The notes: generated from the sequence alone by a model not told the origin. DNA of 64,000 nt from Bryoerythrophyllum caledonicum (GCA_963971425.1 OZ020520.1:28861535-28925534); one strand, 5' to 3'. Positions 34,401 through 46,004 are shown, numbered from the stretch's first letter. Numbers and translations are program-made.

Positions 34401-34551
34401 ATAGCTTTATCAGAATCAAGTTCTTCACCACATGGAATTGAAAATTCACCCGGTCCCAATTCAATATAAGTCCCAATAGGTGGATAATTATTAAAATCAA
34501 ACTTAGAATTTGTATGAATCCGATGGGCTCCTAGCTCCTCCTGTTCATCAA
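31469..34551 (-). pseudogene. pol: gypsy pol: end of protease region, reverse transcriptase, RNase H, integrase (defective)
   Basis: One minus-strand frame carries the reverse transcriptase (34021-33470; SFLDGFSGFNQ, MPFGLCNAPATFQRVM), RNase H (33454-32723; YVDASN) and integrase (32704-31469). In the integrase the Asp/Asp/Glu are in WGIDFVGP, INDRGTHF and GQTEKTNG. The reverse transcriptase active site reads FLDN instead of the expected Y/FLDD, and the integrase zinc motif has GGNFAG where a His is usual. TAG or TAA codons interrupt it at 34187, 33470, 32996 and 32723. The region is separated from its gag/protease part by the insertion at 34552-51303, across which the frame is preserved once the insert and one 8-bp duplicate are discounted. 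Confidence 0.92.
34544..34551. repeat. Left 8-bp target duplication of the giant hAT-like insert
   Basis: TTCATCAA here and TTCATCAT at 51304-51311 differ by one base. Eight bases is the hAT-superfamily target duplication length. Confidence 0.85.
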
Positions 34552-34785
34552 CAGGGTTGTTCTGGGGACCTCCCCGTCCGAAAGACCGGGAGGTCCGCTC
34601 GTCCGTCCGTTAAGGGTCAGGGGAGGTCCGTTATGGGTCAACTTAGGGTTGACCACCTGGAAGGTTAAAATTGTTTTACCTCGTCCACGAAGCATGCCAC
34701 GCGTATGACACGTCACCAAATTATTCGAAGGATAAAGTTGACATGGAGGGTTTAGGGTCTTCAGGTTTAGGTTGCAGGCATTTTG

Positions 34786-35015
34786 GGGCGTGAATGTCTC
34801 GGGGGAGGGGGGCGGACGTCTCGGGGGAGGGGCGCGGACGTCTCGGGAGAGGAGCGCGGACGTCTCGGGAGAGGGGCACGGACGTCTTGGGGGGGCGCGG
34901 ACGTCTCGGGGGGGGCCCGGACGTCTCCGGGAAGGGCCGGATGTCTCAGGGGGGCGCGGACATATTGGGGGGTTTCGGACGTCTTCGGAGGGAGGAGGGC
35001 ACGCACACCTAGAGG
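34786..35015. repeat. Left subterminal GC-rich cluster of the giant element
   Basis: About ten units of GCGGACGTCTCGGGGGAGGG type occur in one orientation. Apparent open frames across it in all directions are repeat artefacts. Confidence 0.85.
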
Positions 35016-35149
35016 GCCAAAACACATCACAAAATTTCTAAGGTATAGGGGATAGACCTACATGGTGTAAAATCAAATTTTTTATATATGGAATTGCAAA
35101 ATACATTCAATAACCTTAGTTAATGTTTTATGGACATTGACTAAGGTCA

Positions 35150-35150
35150 A

Positions 35151-35181
<31 letters not shown>

Positions 35182-35184
35182 TAT
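35150..35184. repeat. (AT)n microsatellite
   Basis: A poly-A run passes into about a dozen AT dinucleotides, just beyond the transposase 3' end. Confidence 0.9.
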
Positions 35185-35247
35185 GTTACTATTTATCAAT
35201 AACTCTATGTCTACTTCACTTCTATATGTAATATGTTGACCTCCTTA

Positions 35248-38200
35248 TCAATCATTTTTCGTTCTCGAGGCGTGTCGTCTTGGATTCAAACGAGTACCAC
35301 CTATGTCCAATGGTGCTCTCACAACAACATCTTCGTCATTGGGTGCCTCTGCACAACTATCATTCGATCCATCTGACCGCTCATCATCTCCACAAACTTC
35401 ATCCTCATCACCATAAGCATTAGGTGCATATTCCTCTACTGTTGAATTAATATTGCGCACTTCGTTATCGATTGTACCATCTACCATTGTAGTGACAATT
35501 CTCTTCACCTTTCTTCTTTTGTTTTGGTCGGTGATCCCATCCTCATTGATTCCACGTGTACCCACCATAGGTGTTGAAGACATGGAAGTCCGTCCCGTAT
35601 TTACTGAACAAAATGGGCGAACAATCTTTGGACCTACTCTTGATCGCTTTACACCACGCTTTGCAGTAGAAGGTCCAACTTTAGGAACCATTCCAGAAGA
35701 TGTGACCGAAGCCTTTGATTTTGATGTTGGAGTCAATGTGTCCGTTGAATCATGGCGAAGAGGTGTACATGATGGAGATCGACGACTCCTCCCAATTCCC
35801 GCAAGTATTGCACCTACTGAAGGTGTGTTGTTCGCCAACAATGTTCTAAACAATTGGCCAATAGGAACATCGTCCTCCTGCCCAGCGTTAGGACCCCCTA
35901 AACCAACATTTCTTGGAACGGTCTCATTTGATTCTTCACAACGGATACTTTCTTCAACATTTTGTTCAAATGCTTCGTGAGGTTGATGAACTTCATCTCC
36001 GTTAGAAACTTCTTCTTCATTTGGAATTTGCCATTGTTCCCTCCACCATTGTCATTGTTGTCATCACTCTGAATGGAATAGTCATCATCATTATCGCTAT
36101 GATTACCACTCCGATGTTCATCAGATCCTTCTTCATCGTCTACATCATCATCGGCACGGTCGTATGCAACGATGCCTTCATCTTGCATATCATTAACCAC
36201 ACGGTTAGTGCCCACAGGTGACTCCCCGTCAAGTTCCAACCAATCAAAAACTCCATTCGGTTGGTTTAGGGGTTCATCGTGCGGCATATTGGCACCTACA
36301 TTGTCCGCGGGAATTTCCCCCCCTTGGTCATCGGCATCATCATCACCAACATCAACACCACCATTGCGTTCACCGCCATCACGATCTTCATGACCATCAG
36401 GCCATCCGCCATCACCACCGTCATCATTTTCTTCATCAACGTCCATTGGTACAAACTCAGGATCCGAGTCCTCAGAAAACGGTTGGTTGTCGTACCAGAT
36501 AATAGGGTCTGCTCCACGTCGTTCCCGAAGAAGCTTACTATTGGTGTAAATGTACACCAAGTCCTCTGCCTTCTTTACGCCTAACCGATTGCGAACCTTG
36601 TTGTGAACGAACGAATACATGCTCCAATTCCGCTCACATGATGATGCCGAGCATGTTAATAAAAGAATACGTTTAGCTATCATAGGTAGCGCATTGCCCC
36701 CGACCCTCTGCCACCATTGATGAGGTAGCATCCGTGTCTCTCGAATGTCTGGGGCCTCCAGAGGGCCGTAAGGTCCTGTTCGCTCCTCAAAGTGTGTTAG
36801 TTCGTCCATCACACGGTTGTGGTTTAATCCAAGGCACCCACTTAAGTGCCTTAGCACTCTATTGCGTGCACGCTTTGCAATTCCATCACTTTGAAGTTCT
36901 CCGCACTCCGTCAAATATGGATTCAATAGAGCAGCTGCATAGTGAAGATCTGTCAACATCATCTTCCACCTCCGGTTGAATTGCCTCTCGAAGCGGATTG
37001 CTATAATAGGGTCAAGTAAAAATGGTGCATTACGTAGACCAAACACATGCTTCTTAAAATTATTCATGGCCAACCATGCCCCTCCCCATCGCTGGAGTTT
37101 GTCCATCAAAGGTCCTGTGAGTCACAATAGCTGGCTCCACGAGATGCACAAAATTCTCATAACGCACCCAGAACGTCTCGTCAAGAATAGTATTCCTGAC
37201 CAAACATGCTAGTGCGTGAGCACGATGTCCGTTTTGGCGATTGAATAAAGTACTCTTGTATTCCACCCATTTCTCATGGACTACCACTTGGAGTAGTGCT
37301 GCTTTCACCCTCATCAATCGACTAATCATCAAAAAATGGCAGGCAAATCTTGTCTGTGTTGGCAAGAGTAGAGACAATTTTGGGCTGAACTGGCGAAACA
37401 AAGCCATCGTCACATGACGAGTCCTTATATAAACGCATATGCGTTTGGCCAAAATAATCAAGTCCTTGAAGATTTCTTCCTTGCCCCAATCTTCCAAGAG
37501 GAGATCAATGATGTGAGCTGCACAACCTTGCTTATAAATGTGTGGAAAATCCTCTACCACCATGTCCATAGCTCCCAACATTGCACTGGCATTGTCTGAG
37601 CAAATTTGCACCACGTTTTGCGGTCCCACAACTACAATGTACTCCTTCAATTTCCCAGCTATATATCCTTTGTCTTTTTTGTTCCCCGTTGTATCAATGG
37701 AACCAAGGAATATATCTCCAACAGGACACACAAGCATGACATTCACCAATGGACGATGAACAACATTGTCCCATCCATCTGTGCAAATAGTTGCTCCATA
37801 TAGGCTTGTACAATGCTTCGTTTTCTCTTCTATTTGCAACTTCACATTGTTCCTCTTTGGCTCAATGTGCCTTGTACGCACTGCATTATAGCTTGGTGGA
37901 TGATAGTCAAAAGCCGCTTTCGAGGTTGCTTCCACTGCGTCGACAAAGGTTGGATGTCTTATCACATTGAATGGCACATTTGCTTCGTAGAAGAATGTTG
38001 CCCATTTTTCATTCAATTCATTGCGCTTTGCAATTCGACAAGCCTCAGTCATGCTTTGTTGCCGCATAGTTCTTGGGGTACAAGAATCAGCTCTACTAGG
38101 GACGGCGTTGATTGAGATCGTTCGATCTGGGATGTTCTTTCGTCATTTGTAGAGTCCGGCACTTCTACATATTCTCCACCGTGCATAGACTGACTAGAAC

Positions 38201-38489
38201 ACGGTGCGACAGTGGCAGCAGATGACGTACCATTTGAACCATAGATTTCCGCATGCGTCATTCTTTTGGGTATTACACCACCGCAATTAGCAAAGTGCCT
38301 AAATATCGTTCTCGGGGCCTTCGGACAATGACACTTATCTGAATCTGTATCGTATCCGTAGTGCTTAAAAGCCCTCTATCGTTTGTAACGGAAGGTCTCG
38401 TTGCACCACACACATTTTACATGGTCTTTGTCTATGAACGTCCACCACGGGGCCCATTCTTTCGTCGGTTGGCGGAGTGGACCCGCCAT
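35248..38489 (-). pseudogene. hAT-superfamily transposase, broken
   Basis: The start at 38489 (minus) opens a BED-type zinc finger (WAPWWTFIDKDHVKCVWCNE) that meets a TAG at 38376-38378. The 38067-37060 stretch is the DUF659/RNase-H-like core: TICTDGWDNVVHRPLVNVML and QICSDNASAM hold the expected catalytic Asp residues, followed by GCAAHIIDLLLEDWG. After a frameshift near 37100, 37109-36040 carries the C-terminal hAT dimerisation motif (SASSCERNWSMYSFVHNKVR). An acidic tail follows, and after a second shift near 36035 a basic, Ser-rich tail to 35248. One stop plus two frameshifts make it inactive. It is the natural transposase for the element it sits in, flanked on both sides by its GC-rich clusters. 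Confidence 0.9.
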
Positions 38490-38699
38490 GTTTCATACCA
38501 CAGTAGAAGCTGAATATAAATCCTTAATCTGCAAGCGTTAGTATGTCACATGCAAAACAATTGATGGTATGTGTGGACATCAACCAAAGGCCAATGTGAT
38601 CCACTTAGTCTCAAGCAAGGAGCCCACATGGAGTTCCAGGACAAGAGGCTAATGCTTGAAATAATGATGATTGCCCATCTTCGGTGATATATGTCCTAG

Positions 38700-38880
38700 A
38701 CAAGGAGGCGCGGACGTCTCCGAGGGGGGGCGCGGACATCTCCGGGGGAGGGGGGCGGACGTCTCCAGAAGAAGGGCGCGGACGTCTCGGGGGGGGCACG
38801 GACGTCTCGGGAGGGCGGACGTCTAGGGGGGTGCGGACGTCTTCGCAGGGGCCCAGACGTCTAGGGGGGAGTAATGGGCG
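38700..38880. repeat. Second GC-rich cluster, upstream of the transposase gene
   Basis: Eight or so GCGGACGTCTC-GGGGG units occur in the same orientation as the left terminal cluster, lying between the transposase and kinase-like genes. Confidence 0.85.
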
Positions 38881-40309
38881 CAAATGTGTAGATTGTGGGC
38901 TTCCTTCCCCTCCCGTTATTCCTCCCAAACTAAAACTAGACATACAACCTTTTCATCGCAACTATAACACATAGTTAACAACATTAAGATTTATTTCTAT
39001 CATGCAAATTTACAAACAATGCCACGTAGGCAATCAAAATGTTCAAAAATTGCTCTATAACTTCGCCACTACAATGTACATCTAAAACAATTGTCGGGGA
39101 CTATGAAGTTGTAGGGGGGACCTAGGAAATATGCTACAACTTGAGCAAGTGATGGCCTTTTTGTGGGGTCTTCGTGAACTAAAGCATCCAACTTTGTTGT
39201 GAATGCTATGGTGTCCATGGTATTCTTGAAGAGGTCTGGACACTTGTCGTAGTCCAGTAGTTCGTATTTCTTAAAATTAACCAAAATTAACCTTAAGAAA
39301 GCCCCACCTAACCGGATTAGTTCCAGGGATTTCTATCGTGCGTTAAACAATTTACTTCTAAACACAAAGCCATTTCAAAATACCTTAGCACATCCCGGAG
39401 ATTGGCTTCCCGGGCATTTTCATGACCAACAAATAGCAACCGACTTGTTTAGTTTAAACTCCGTTGAGCGTCGGAGTAGATTTCCGGTGAGTTTTTATAG
39501 TGCCCGGAAAATCACTACCCTCCGTTCTCACAGTCCAGAGGCCATCAAAAATCCACAAGCTAAACTACCCTTAGATTTAGACAAAAGGTTGTAGTTAGTT
39601 TCCCCGGGTTTCACAATCTCCCGGAAGGCTACCCCGGGGAGGTTTTCCCGGAAAAGCCTTCCCGGTGAATAGGTCACGCAAACCCGGGTTTCCCACCACA
39701 ACCACACCTAATGAATCAAAGCAAAAATAATGTAAGAATCATAACAAGCTAGTGTCATACAAACAAAATGAGCAAGACTTCCTTCTACGGGGATTATGGA
39801 GCCTCATCCGCCGCAAGGGTAGAAACCTTAGAATACTCTAAGATAAGGCTTAACCGGCACCTCTACCGGCGTACCAAGAGTGGGGATATCACCCCTCCTC
39901 TCCTACCAATCCAAGCACTTCCCACTTAAGGAACGCTATCATTAATAGCGGTGGGTTTTCCCGGATCCCGGATCCGGTGAAAACAACCCTTCCCGGTCCC
40001 GGACCGGTCTCTAGGGTTTGAAGTAGGTCCCGGACCTCCCTTCACCTATTCTAACTTGGATGCCCTACACCCTCCAAAAGCCTCGGGCTCACAACACACA
40101 CTAGCAAGTCACAACTTCACATCACCTAGGCAAAGACACACTAGGAGGATTCACCTCTTTCTATCTTCACTTGCAACAAACTCTACAAAAGTCAAGACAA
40201 CATATCAATGAAGACACAAAGAAAAGAAAGAAGACACAAGGATACATATAAGGACACCAAAGACATGAGCAAAGACATAAACATAAGCAAAGACACAAAG
40301 AGGGAGAGT

Positions 40310-40492
40310 GAAGATACAAAGAAGGAGTGTAAAGACACAAAAAACACAAGCAAAGACACAAAGAGGGAATGAAGATACAAAGAAGGAGTGTAAAGACACA
40401 AAAACACAAGCAAAGACACAAAGAGGGAATGAAGATACAAAGAAGGAGTGTAAAGACACAAAAACACAAGCAAAGACACAAAGAGGGAATGA
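40310..40492. repeat. 60-bp tandem repeat, three copies
   Basis: Units starting GAAGATACAAAGAAGGAGTG recur at 40310, 40371 and 40431 within a broader AAAGACACAA-rich tract. Being 20 codons long, the unit keeps frames open on both strands; those frames are artefacts. Confidence 0.9.
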
Positions 40493-40985
40493 ATTAAAAG
40501 GAGCACCAAGCCTCCCTTAAGTACACCAAGGCCACTCACTAAACTACGAAAACCTAGATCCACAAATCATGGAAAAAAGAATCTAGATCCTATAATCTAG
40601 GGTGGCCTAGTCACCGGGACACCGGGAAATCCCGGTTTCCCTTCCCGGTAACCATATCCTCAACAATAAGAGGAAAATGGAAGAATTCACTTAAGTGGCA
40701 ATGACCGGGTGCACAATAGGGCCCCATTGACATCATTACTCTCACTTAGTTCAATCAACCACCTTCCAAAATCTTCCCACCAATGGTAGGAAAATTACAT
40801 AACAAAACATAACATTTAACAAAAAAAACATAACGAAACATAACATGACATAACCAGTAGCATTGAAACATAGACTTCGGTAAGTCTAGTCGGAGAAATA
40901 ATAAACATCCTCCTCTTCCTCCTCTAAGCATTCAAAATGCTCGTAAAGGTGAAATAGGTATGGCGTGAGGAAAACTTTCGTATTC

Positions 40986-41540
40986 TCACCTTCTTGAATG
41001 GCACGAATTTGAGGTGTTAACACTTCTTGAAGAAGAAGTGCCCAATCCGGAGAGGAGACGTCGAAATAAGCTTGCACATAAGCCGTTGCCCAACCTCACC
41101 GGGATTCGCTCCTTCCGGTTGGGATGGAAAATCGAGTTTAAAAACTCAATCACCCTTCTCAACCTTAAATCGATGAAGCATGAGCTATGATATCCCTCGG
41201 AGGAATCATAGCTCCGAGAGGTGTGAGAATCTAGCAATACCTTGTTATTTCTCGGCTTCCAACCCTCCCGGTTTTCGAATGAGTAGACCTTCCTCCATTT
41301 CCTTCGAGTCCATACCCGAGGCTTGGCCCGGTAAGCTTCCCGGGAAGTCCCGGGTGATGCCAATTCTTCCACTACTCCACCTCCCGCCAACTTCCAAGGC
41401 TTCTCGTATAATCCTCCACACCCCATCCGAATGAGATCCTCTTCAAGTTGCCTTCCTTCTTCCGTCCCTTCCCGCTTGTTGGGATCCACTTTCAACAACT
41501 TGAAAGTAGCCGGTAGAGCCATGTTGTCCGGGAAATTCAC
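40986..41540 (-). CDS. Unrecognised protein of the 3.8-kb block
   Basis: A 184-codon frame begins MNFPDNMALPATFKLLKVDP and includes GGLYEKPWKLAGGGVVEELA and RLRRVIEFLNSIFHPNRKER. The first half looks like genuine conserved protein; the last 30 residues are Ser/Arg-rich and may be frameshifted, since a second frame (41077-40886) with QAYFDVSSPDWALLLQEVL and an acidic end overlaps. It resembles retroelement-type coding but no domain is firmly recognised. It is probably the gene of whatever element forms this block. Confidence 0.45.
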   Translation of the reverse strand: MNFPDNMALPATFKLLKVDPNKREGTEEGRQLEEDLIRMGCGGLYEKPWKLAGGGVVEELASPGTSREAYRAKPRVWTRRKWRKVYSFENREGWKPRNNKVLLDSHTSRSYDSSEGYHSSCFIDLRLRRVIEFLNSIFHPNRKERIPVRLGNGLCASLFRRLLSGLGTSSSRSVNTSNSCHSRR

Positions 41541-42344
41541 CGGGACACCTATGTCTCAAAAATGCTACTTGACTTACACAAAAACAACACTTAAGTACAA
41601 CACCCCTTTTGAAGTAAAGAGGTTTCTCAAGGGTTTACCGGTGACCACCGGGAGACCGGGACAAACTTAGAATTTGTGCAAGACAAAGTTATGCAAAATT
41701 TGCATAACTCTTCTCACAAATCCAAACAATCACAAGCCTTCTTACAAAAGAAGAGAAACAACAATAGAAGTGAGAGTAGGAGTTTTTATGACAAACAAGG
41801 AGATTTTACAAACAAGCAATTGTACAACTAGAAGTTGCACATACACAAAAGATGAAATTTACAAGGTGGAGGCACTTTGCTTACAAAGATTCAAGTGCCT
41901 TGGAGTTGCTTCCGCCACTCCTAGTCTCTTTGCGCTTCTCGCACTCTTACAACCTTCAAACCCCAAAAACCCTAATCTAAAATAGATTTAGTTTTTGGGT
42001 TTTCTTCCGTCTTCTTCTTCCTTCAAGCTCCAAGCTCCACCAAGGTTTTTAAGATTCAAACCCTAACTCTAAATCTCTCAAAACTTAGTTTCCTCACTTC
42101 TAAAATTTAAAGACACAAAAAGAGGAAATCCTTCCTCTTGTAATTGTGCAAGCCTCTTTACTCACAAACCCACCAATTGTATCTACCCTAGACACTCCTC
42201 GGTCTCTTACTTCCTTGCATCAAAGAGAACAAGAAAAATGAGAGACAACCCAAGAAGAACAACAAAAAAAAAAACAAACAACCTCTCCTCCCCTTGGTGT
42301 CTTCGCGGCCCTCCTCTTCTTCCTCCTCTATTAAAATAAAAGCT

Positions 42345-42530
42345 ACTGTCCGGGCCGGGGGATAGGGTCCCGGTCCCGGTCCTTTTTTTTTTTTTTTTTT
42401 TTTGACACAAAGTCCTGTCCGGGCCGGGGGATCGGGTCCCGGTCCCGGGCTGGTGGTCGGGCCGGGGGTTGTGACCCGGTCCCGGCCACCACAGGGTCGG
42501 GGTTGGGATCCCGGCCCTGGGCCATTTATT
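42345..42530. repeat. Duplicated GC-rich motif with poly-T
   Basis: TGTCCGGGCCGGGGGATAGG at about 42348 recurs at about 42416 with one change, separated by a 20-base T run. Further GGTCCCGG units follow to 42530, then a long A/T-only tract. Confidence 0.8.
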
Positions 42531-43611
42531 TATTTATATTTTTTTTTATTTTTTATTTTTTTATTTTTTTAATTATTTTTTTTTTTAATATATTTAAAAA
42601 AAATCTAATTTATTTTATTCTTTTCTAATTAAATAAAAATCTAATTCATTTACAAAACAAAACATAAAGACTAACTAACTGACTAAAAGAATTTGAAAAA
42701 AAACTACAATTACTAATATAACTAATCTATCTTCTTACTAATCTAGTTAAATAAGGTATTAACTAATATGTGAAAACCTTAACTATAAAAATTTGATTAG
42801 AATGGTGGTTCCACATAAAGAAGTACCGGGAAGGTTTTCGGACTATCCCGGGAAAGGTTTTCCCGGCCTCCCGGGCATCTTTCATAGTGTTTCCGGGTAT
42901 AGGAATTTACTAGTTTAAGACCCGGTATTATTACCATTCTAAAACTAATTAAGAAGTTAAGCATTTTCCTATTTTACCTAATTCTTATACTAACTAATTA
43001 TATGTACAATTAACTACTTTCTAACAACAATTAATCAAAACAAATACTTTTAACTCATTTTTTAGTGGGGCCTATAAAGTGGGAGTTTTCACACTTCCAC
43101 AACACTCCTTGCGTTGCCATATCATTTTTGCCGAAAAACCGACCGCATATGCATCCGATTCCATTGTATATGGATGCAACCTCTACATGCGTTCCAAATT
43201 GCGCTCCTCGTCGTTTGGTCCCCCAAACACAAAAAACAACTCGGGGGCAACATATCGCTTCCGTTCCTTCATTTCCCGGCATCGATCTTCATCTTGGAAA
43301 CCAAAATACGAGGCCTTGTTTTCTACAGGGTTGTCAGGACGCTCGACGTCCCTGACGTCTGGACGTCAGGACGGAGGACGTCCTCGAGCCTATCAGGACG
43401 TCCGGTGACATAACGAGTTTTGTCAGTTTACCCGGGGGTAAATAGCCATCCGCAGCCCTGGCCGGTTGTTCGGCCATTAGATGCGACCACCCTCCGTCCG
43501 CCCGGTGGTCGGTCAGTGGCGTCCATTCCGCCGTCCACTCGCCGCGACCGCTCGGTGGTCGGTCGGTGCCGACCGCCAAGCCGTCCGAATTGTAGTCGGC
43601 GCTCAACCGTC

Positions 43612-43770
43612 CGAATGGCGGTCGGCAGTTGGCCGTCCGCCCGGTCGTCCAAATTTCAGTCACGGGTTGGCCGTCCGGTAGCCGTTCGAATGGCGGTCGG
43701 CAGTTGGCCGTCCGCCCGGCCGTCCAAATTTCAGTCAGGGGTTGGCCGTCCGGTAGCCGTTCGAATGGCG
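43612..43770. repeat. Tandem GGCCGTCCG-rich units inside the non-autonomous hAT
   Basis: A ~75-bp unit with GGCGGTCGGCAGTTGGCCGT, CCAAATTTCAGTCA and GGTTGGCCGTCCGGTAGCCG is repeated, with looser GGCCGTCCG copies either side. Confidence 0.85.
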
Positions 43771-43848
43771 GTCGGCGTTTTGGCCGTCCGATCGGCCGTC
43801 CGAATGGCGGTCGGCCGTCAGCCGTCCGCCTGGTTGTCCGAATGGTGG

Positions 43849-44048
43849 NNNNNNNNNNNNNNNNNNNNNNNNNNNNNNNNNNNNNNNNNNNNNNNNNNNN
43901 NNNNNNNNNNNNNNNNNNNNNNNNNNNNNNNNNNNNNNNNNNNNNNNNNNNNNNNNNNNNNNNNNNNNNNNNNNNNNNNNNNNNNNNNNNNNNNNNNNNN
44001 NNNNNNNNNNNNNNNNNNNNNNNNNNNNNNNNNNNNNNNNNNNNNNNN
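43849..44048. other. Assembly gap (200 N)
   Basis: A run of exactly 200 N lies inside the GC-rich repeat of the non-autonomous hAT. The round number suggests a placeholder, so the element's true length is unknown. Confidence 0.99.
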
Positions 44049-45882
44049 CGGCCAATCCGACGGACGGCCGATGGCCCATCCGACAATCGGATGGCCAATC
44101 TAACGGCCGGCATGCCATCTAACAATCGGACGGCCGGTCCGACGGCCGGTGGGCCGTCCGCCGGGGGGCCGTCCGCCAATCGGACGGCCGGGCGGCCGTT
44201 GACTTGATCGGACGGCCGTCACGCGCCCGCGCGATCAAATCGCTGCTGTCCGATCAGGCGGACAACCGAGGTGCCATCCGATCTCTCCGACGGCAAGGAC
44301 CGATCCGACAACCTGTCGCATTTCGACGGCAGAAATCTCGCCGCGTGGCACTTCGTCGAATCTGACGGTCCTAAAAACTTACCAGGCCTTCCGTAAATGC
44401 ATTTTACCTCCCCTGATGCTGCGTCCGACGTGACGTCAGGACGTCCTCGTTCTAGGACGTCCTAGGACACTCTCAGACCCCCAAGGACGTCGGATTGGTA
44501 ACCCTGGTTTTCTACAATTCGGCTTGCCATCCCCCAATCACACACTCCAATATATACTTTCTCCACATCCTCCGATGGAAAGTGGAGTAGAACATTTGAC
44601 GGTGTTACATCATTGTGGATGATTTTTGCCTTATGGACTAGGTCCATTACATATATAAGAGCCCAAGCCAACATTGCTCTGTTCTTTCGAAAGGCAACAA
44701 TTTTTTGGCTCTGCTCGATGGTGAGATGTTTTATTTTCATTACTTCCTTGTTGCTTATTGCCTCAGACGCCAAGCTATTGAATTTTTGTAAGTTGCGAAT
44801 GCTATCACCGTTCCACCACAATGTATAGGCTTCCATGCTATTTGAATTAATAGCCCAAAATTTAATCACCTGGATGCTGAACGGGGCAAACTAGAGCCTC
44901 AATTGAACGTTGCTCACGCTTCTCACGTTCAGTTTTAGCCATTGAAAGTTTGCCCGCAAATTCAATGTGGATTGGAATATCTGGCATATCTACAATCCGT
45001 ACTTTCCGCACTTTGTCGTATCCTCCTTGAGAATCAAACCCAGACAATGCCACAATCTTTGTCTTCTTTGGAATCCACACTACTCCCGAGTGCATGTGTT
45101 GTTCCATCGCCGCCTTCAGCGCTTGTTCATTCCAAGGCATGCCTTTTTTATTGCCTCTTGAATGTTTTCCACATTTCTTTTGAACCCACATTAGTTTCTC
45201 AAGAAACTGAGCGTCTTCATCGCTCCTCGCTTCTCCCCTCTCTATTTTACCACACATTCAAACACATGCGTGATGTTTGTTGTAGTTGTGATGACTTGTT
45301 GTGCCATCCATTTTGGAGCATGGAAATACTTGTTGTGCCATCCATTTTGGAGCATGGAAATACTTGTTCATGCAATCCATAAACTGCTCAGATTGAGCGA
45401 GTTTGCTCCAAAATTCACGTTCCAAATCAGCCTGTAGCTTTAAAACCCCCACATGTCCATAATCCAAAAATGATTTCTTCAACATATCTCGTGTACGAAT
45501 ACGATAGTAAGTGATGGTCACCTCTCTAATGAACTCTGTGTATTCCTTTGGTGGATATCCTTCGTCCCTCTCGTTGGCGGAAATATTCTTCTTATTCTTC
45601 TTCCCCCCGGAGCTCGAAGAGGGAGTTTAACCAGTTCCCGATTCCGATCGTACCCGGCTCATGGGGTCCATCGCCTCCGGAGCATCCAAATCTTCATACA
45701 TGGGCCTTTTGCCAGATCCTTGCTTTGAAGACATCCTGAAATAGTTCCTGCACAAAAAAAAAAAAAAAAATCTCCCCTTCCAAATCTGAACATTCCACTA
45801 TAGTTCCAAGCAAGACGCGCGTTCACACGTCAAGACAAGGAGCCACTATGGAATGGAATGAAGTTGGTCCGAACTCTTTGAG

Positions 45883-45891
45883 CTTTATATA
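45883..45891 (-). promoter_or_regulatory. TATA box of the kinase-like cargo gene
   Basis: The minus strand reads TATATAAAG about 150 bases before the ATG at 45734 and right beside the third GC-rich cluster, the same arrangement as in the kinase gene at 9566. Confidence 0.55.
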
Positions 45892-45960
45892 CTCGTCCGC
45901 GCCCCCTGGACCTGTCCGCGCCCCCCCCCCCAACCCGTCCGCGCCCCCCCCCCACCCGTT
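45890..45960. repeat. Third GC-rich cluster, upstream of the kinase-like cargo gene
   Basis: Four GTCCGCGCCCCCC-type units are inverted relative to the clusters at 34.8 and 38.8 kb. Confidence 0.8.
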
Positions 45961-46004
45961 CGCTCGCCTTTCGCGCCCCATTCAACATTTAAAGTCTACA
46001 CCAC

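Larger units (their letters stand above)
39290..43065. other. Unidentified 3.8-kb block inside the kinase-like gene
   Basis: It separates the two C-lobe pieces of the kinase gene. It is marked by repeated CCCGGGAA and ACCGGGA motifs, a 60-bp tandem repeat, a duplicated CCGGGCCGGGGGAT motif (42350-42430) beside a poly-T run, and one minus-strand frame (41540-40986). The borders carry inward-facing GCCCCACCTAA (about 39302) and GCCCCACTAA (about 43063-43072 on minus), but I find no target duplication and no LTR pair. It may be a non-autonomous retroelement, or a very large intron filled with repeats. Confidence 0.5.
43326..44506. mobile_element. Non-autonomous hAT element inserted in the kinase-like gene
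   Basis: The ends CAGGGTTGTC...GGTAACCCTG are flanked by an exact 8-bp duplication GTTTTCTA (43318-43325 and 44507-44514). The interior is packed with GGCCGTCCG/CGGACGGCC units and has no transposase. The right ~330 bases, reversed, match the hAT end at 8632, so both belong to one family. It contains a 200-base run of N. Confidence 0.95.
39069..45734 (-). pseudogene. Kinase-like cargo gene, broken and twice interrupted
   Basis: On minus, the ATG at 45734 starts MSSKQGSGKRPMYEDLDAPE. A TAA near 45631, a stop at 45258 and a frameshift near 44870 break it. Shared landmarks with the gene at 9566 are GGYDKVRKVRIVD, EFAGKL, HPGVIKF, TLWWNGD, IIHNDVTPSNVLLHF and VYIGVCDWGM. The frame then meets a 1.18-kb hAT element (43326-44506), resumes at 43325 with KRYVAPELFFVFG (APE motif), and stops by about 43060. 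The C-lobe end (DPTKRPSLAQVVAYFLGPPY) lies at 39284-39069 beyond a 3.8-kb block. The HND and DWG variants match the intact gene, so these are one family. The kinase C-lobe is more canonical here than in the 9566 copy. Confidence 0.85.

Noticed and set aside
34772-35055. Overlapping Gly/Arg- and Pro-rich frames on both strands
   Set aside because: Low-complexity translation of the GCGGACGTCTC subterminal repeats, open in nearly every frame.
40167-40563. Leu/Cys/Phe-rich minus-strand frames resembling membrane proteins
   Set aside because: Reverse translation of the AAAGACACAA-rich 60-bp repeat; hydrophobicity is a repeat artefact.
39302-43072. CACTA element explanation for the 3.8-kb block
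   Set aside because: The right border on minus reads CACTAA but the left reads CACCTAA, and flanking triplets (CCC versus GGG) are not a direct duplication.
43334-44207. Long frames on both strands running through the N gap
   Set aside because: The N run cannot be translated, and the flanks are GGCCGTCCG repeat translation.
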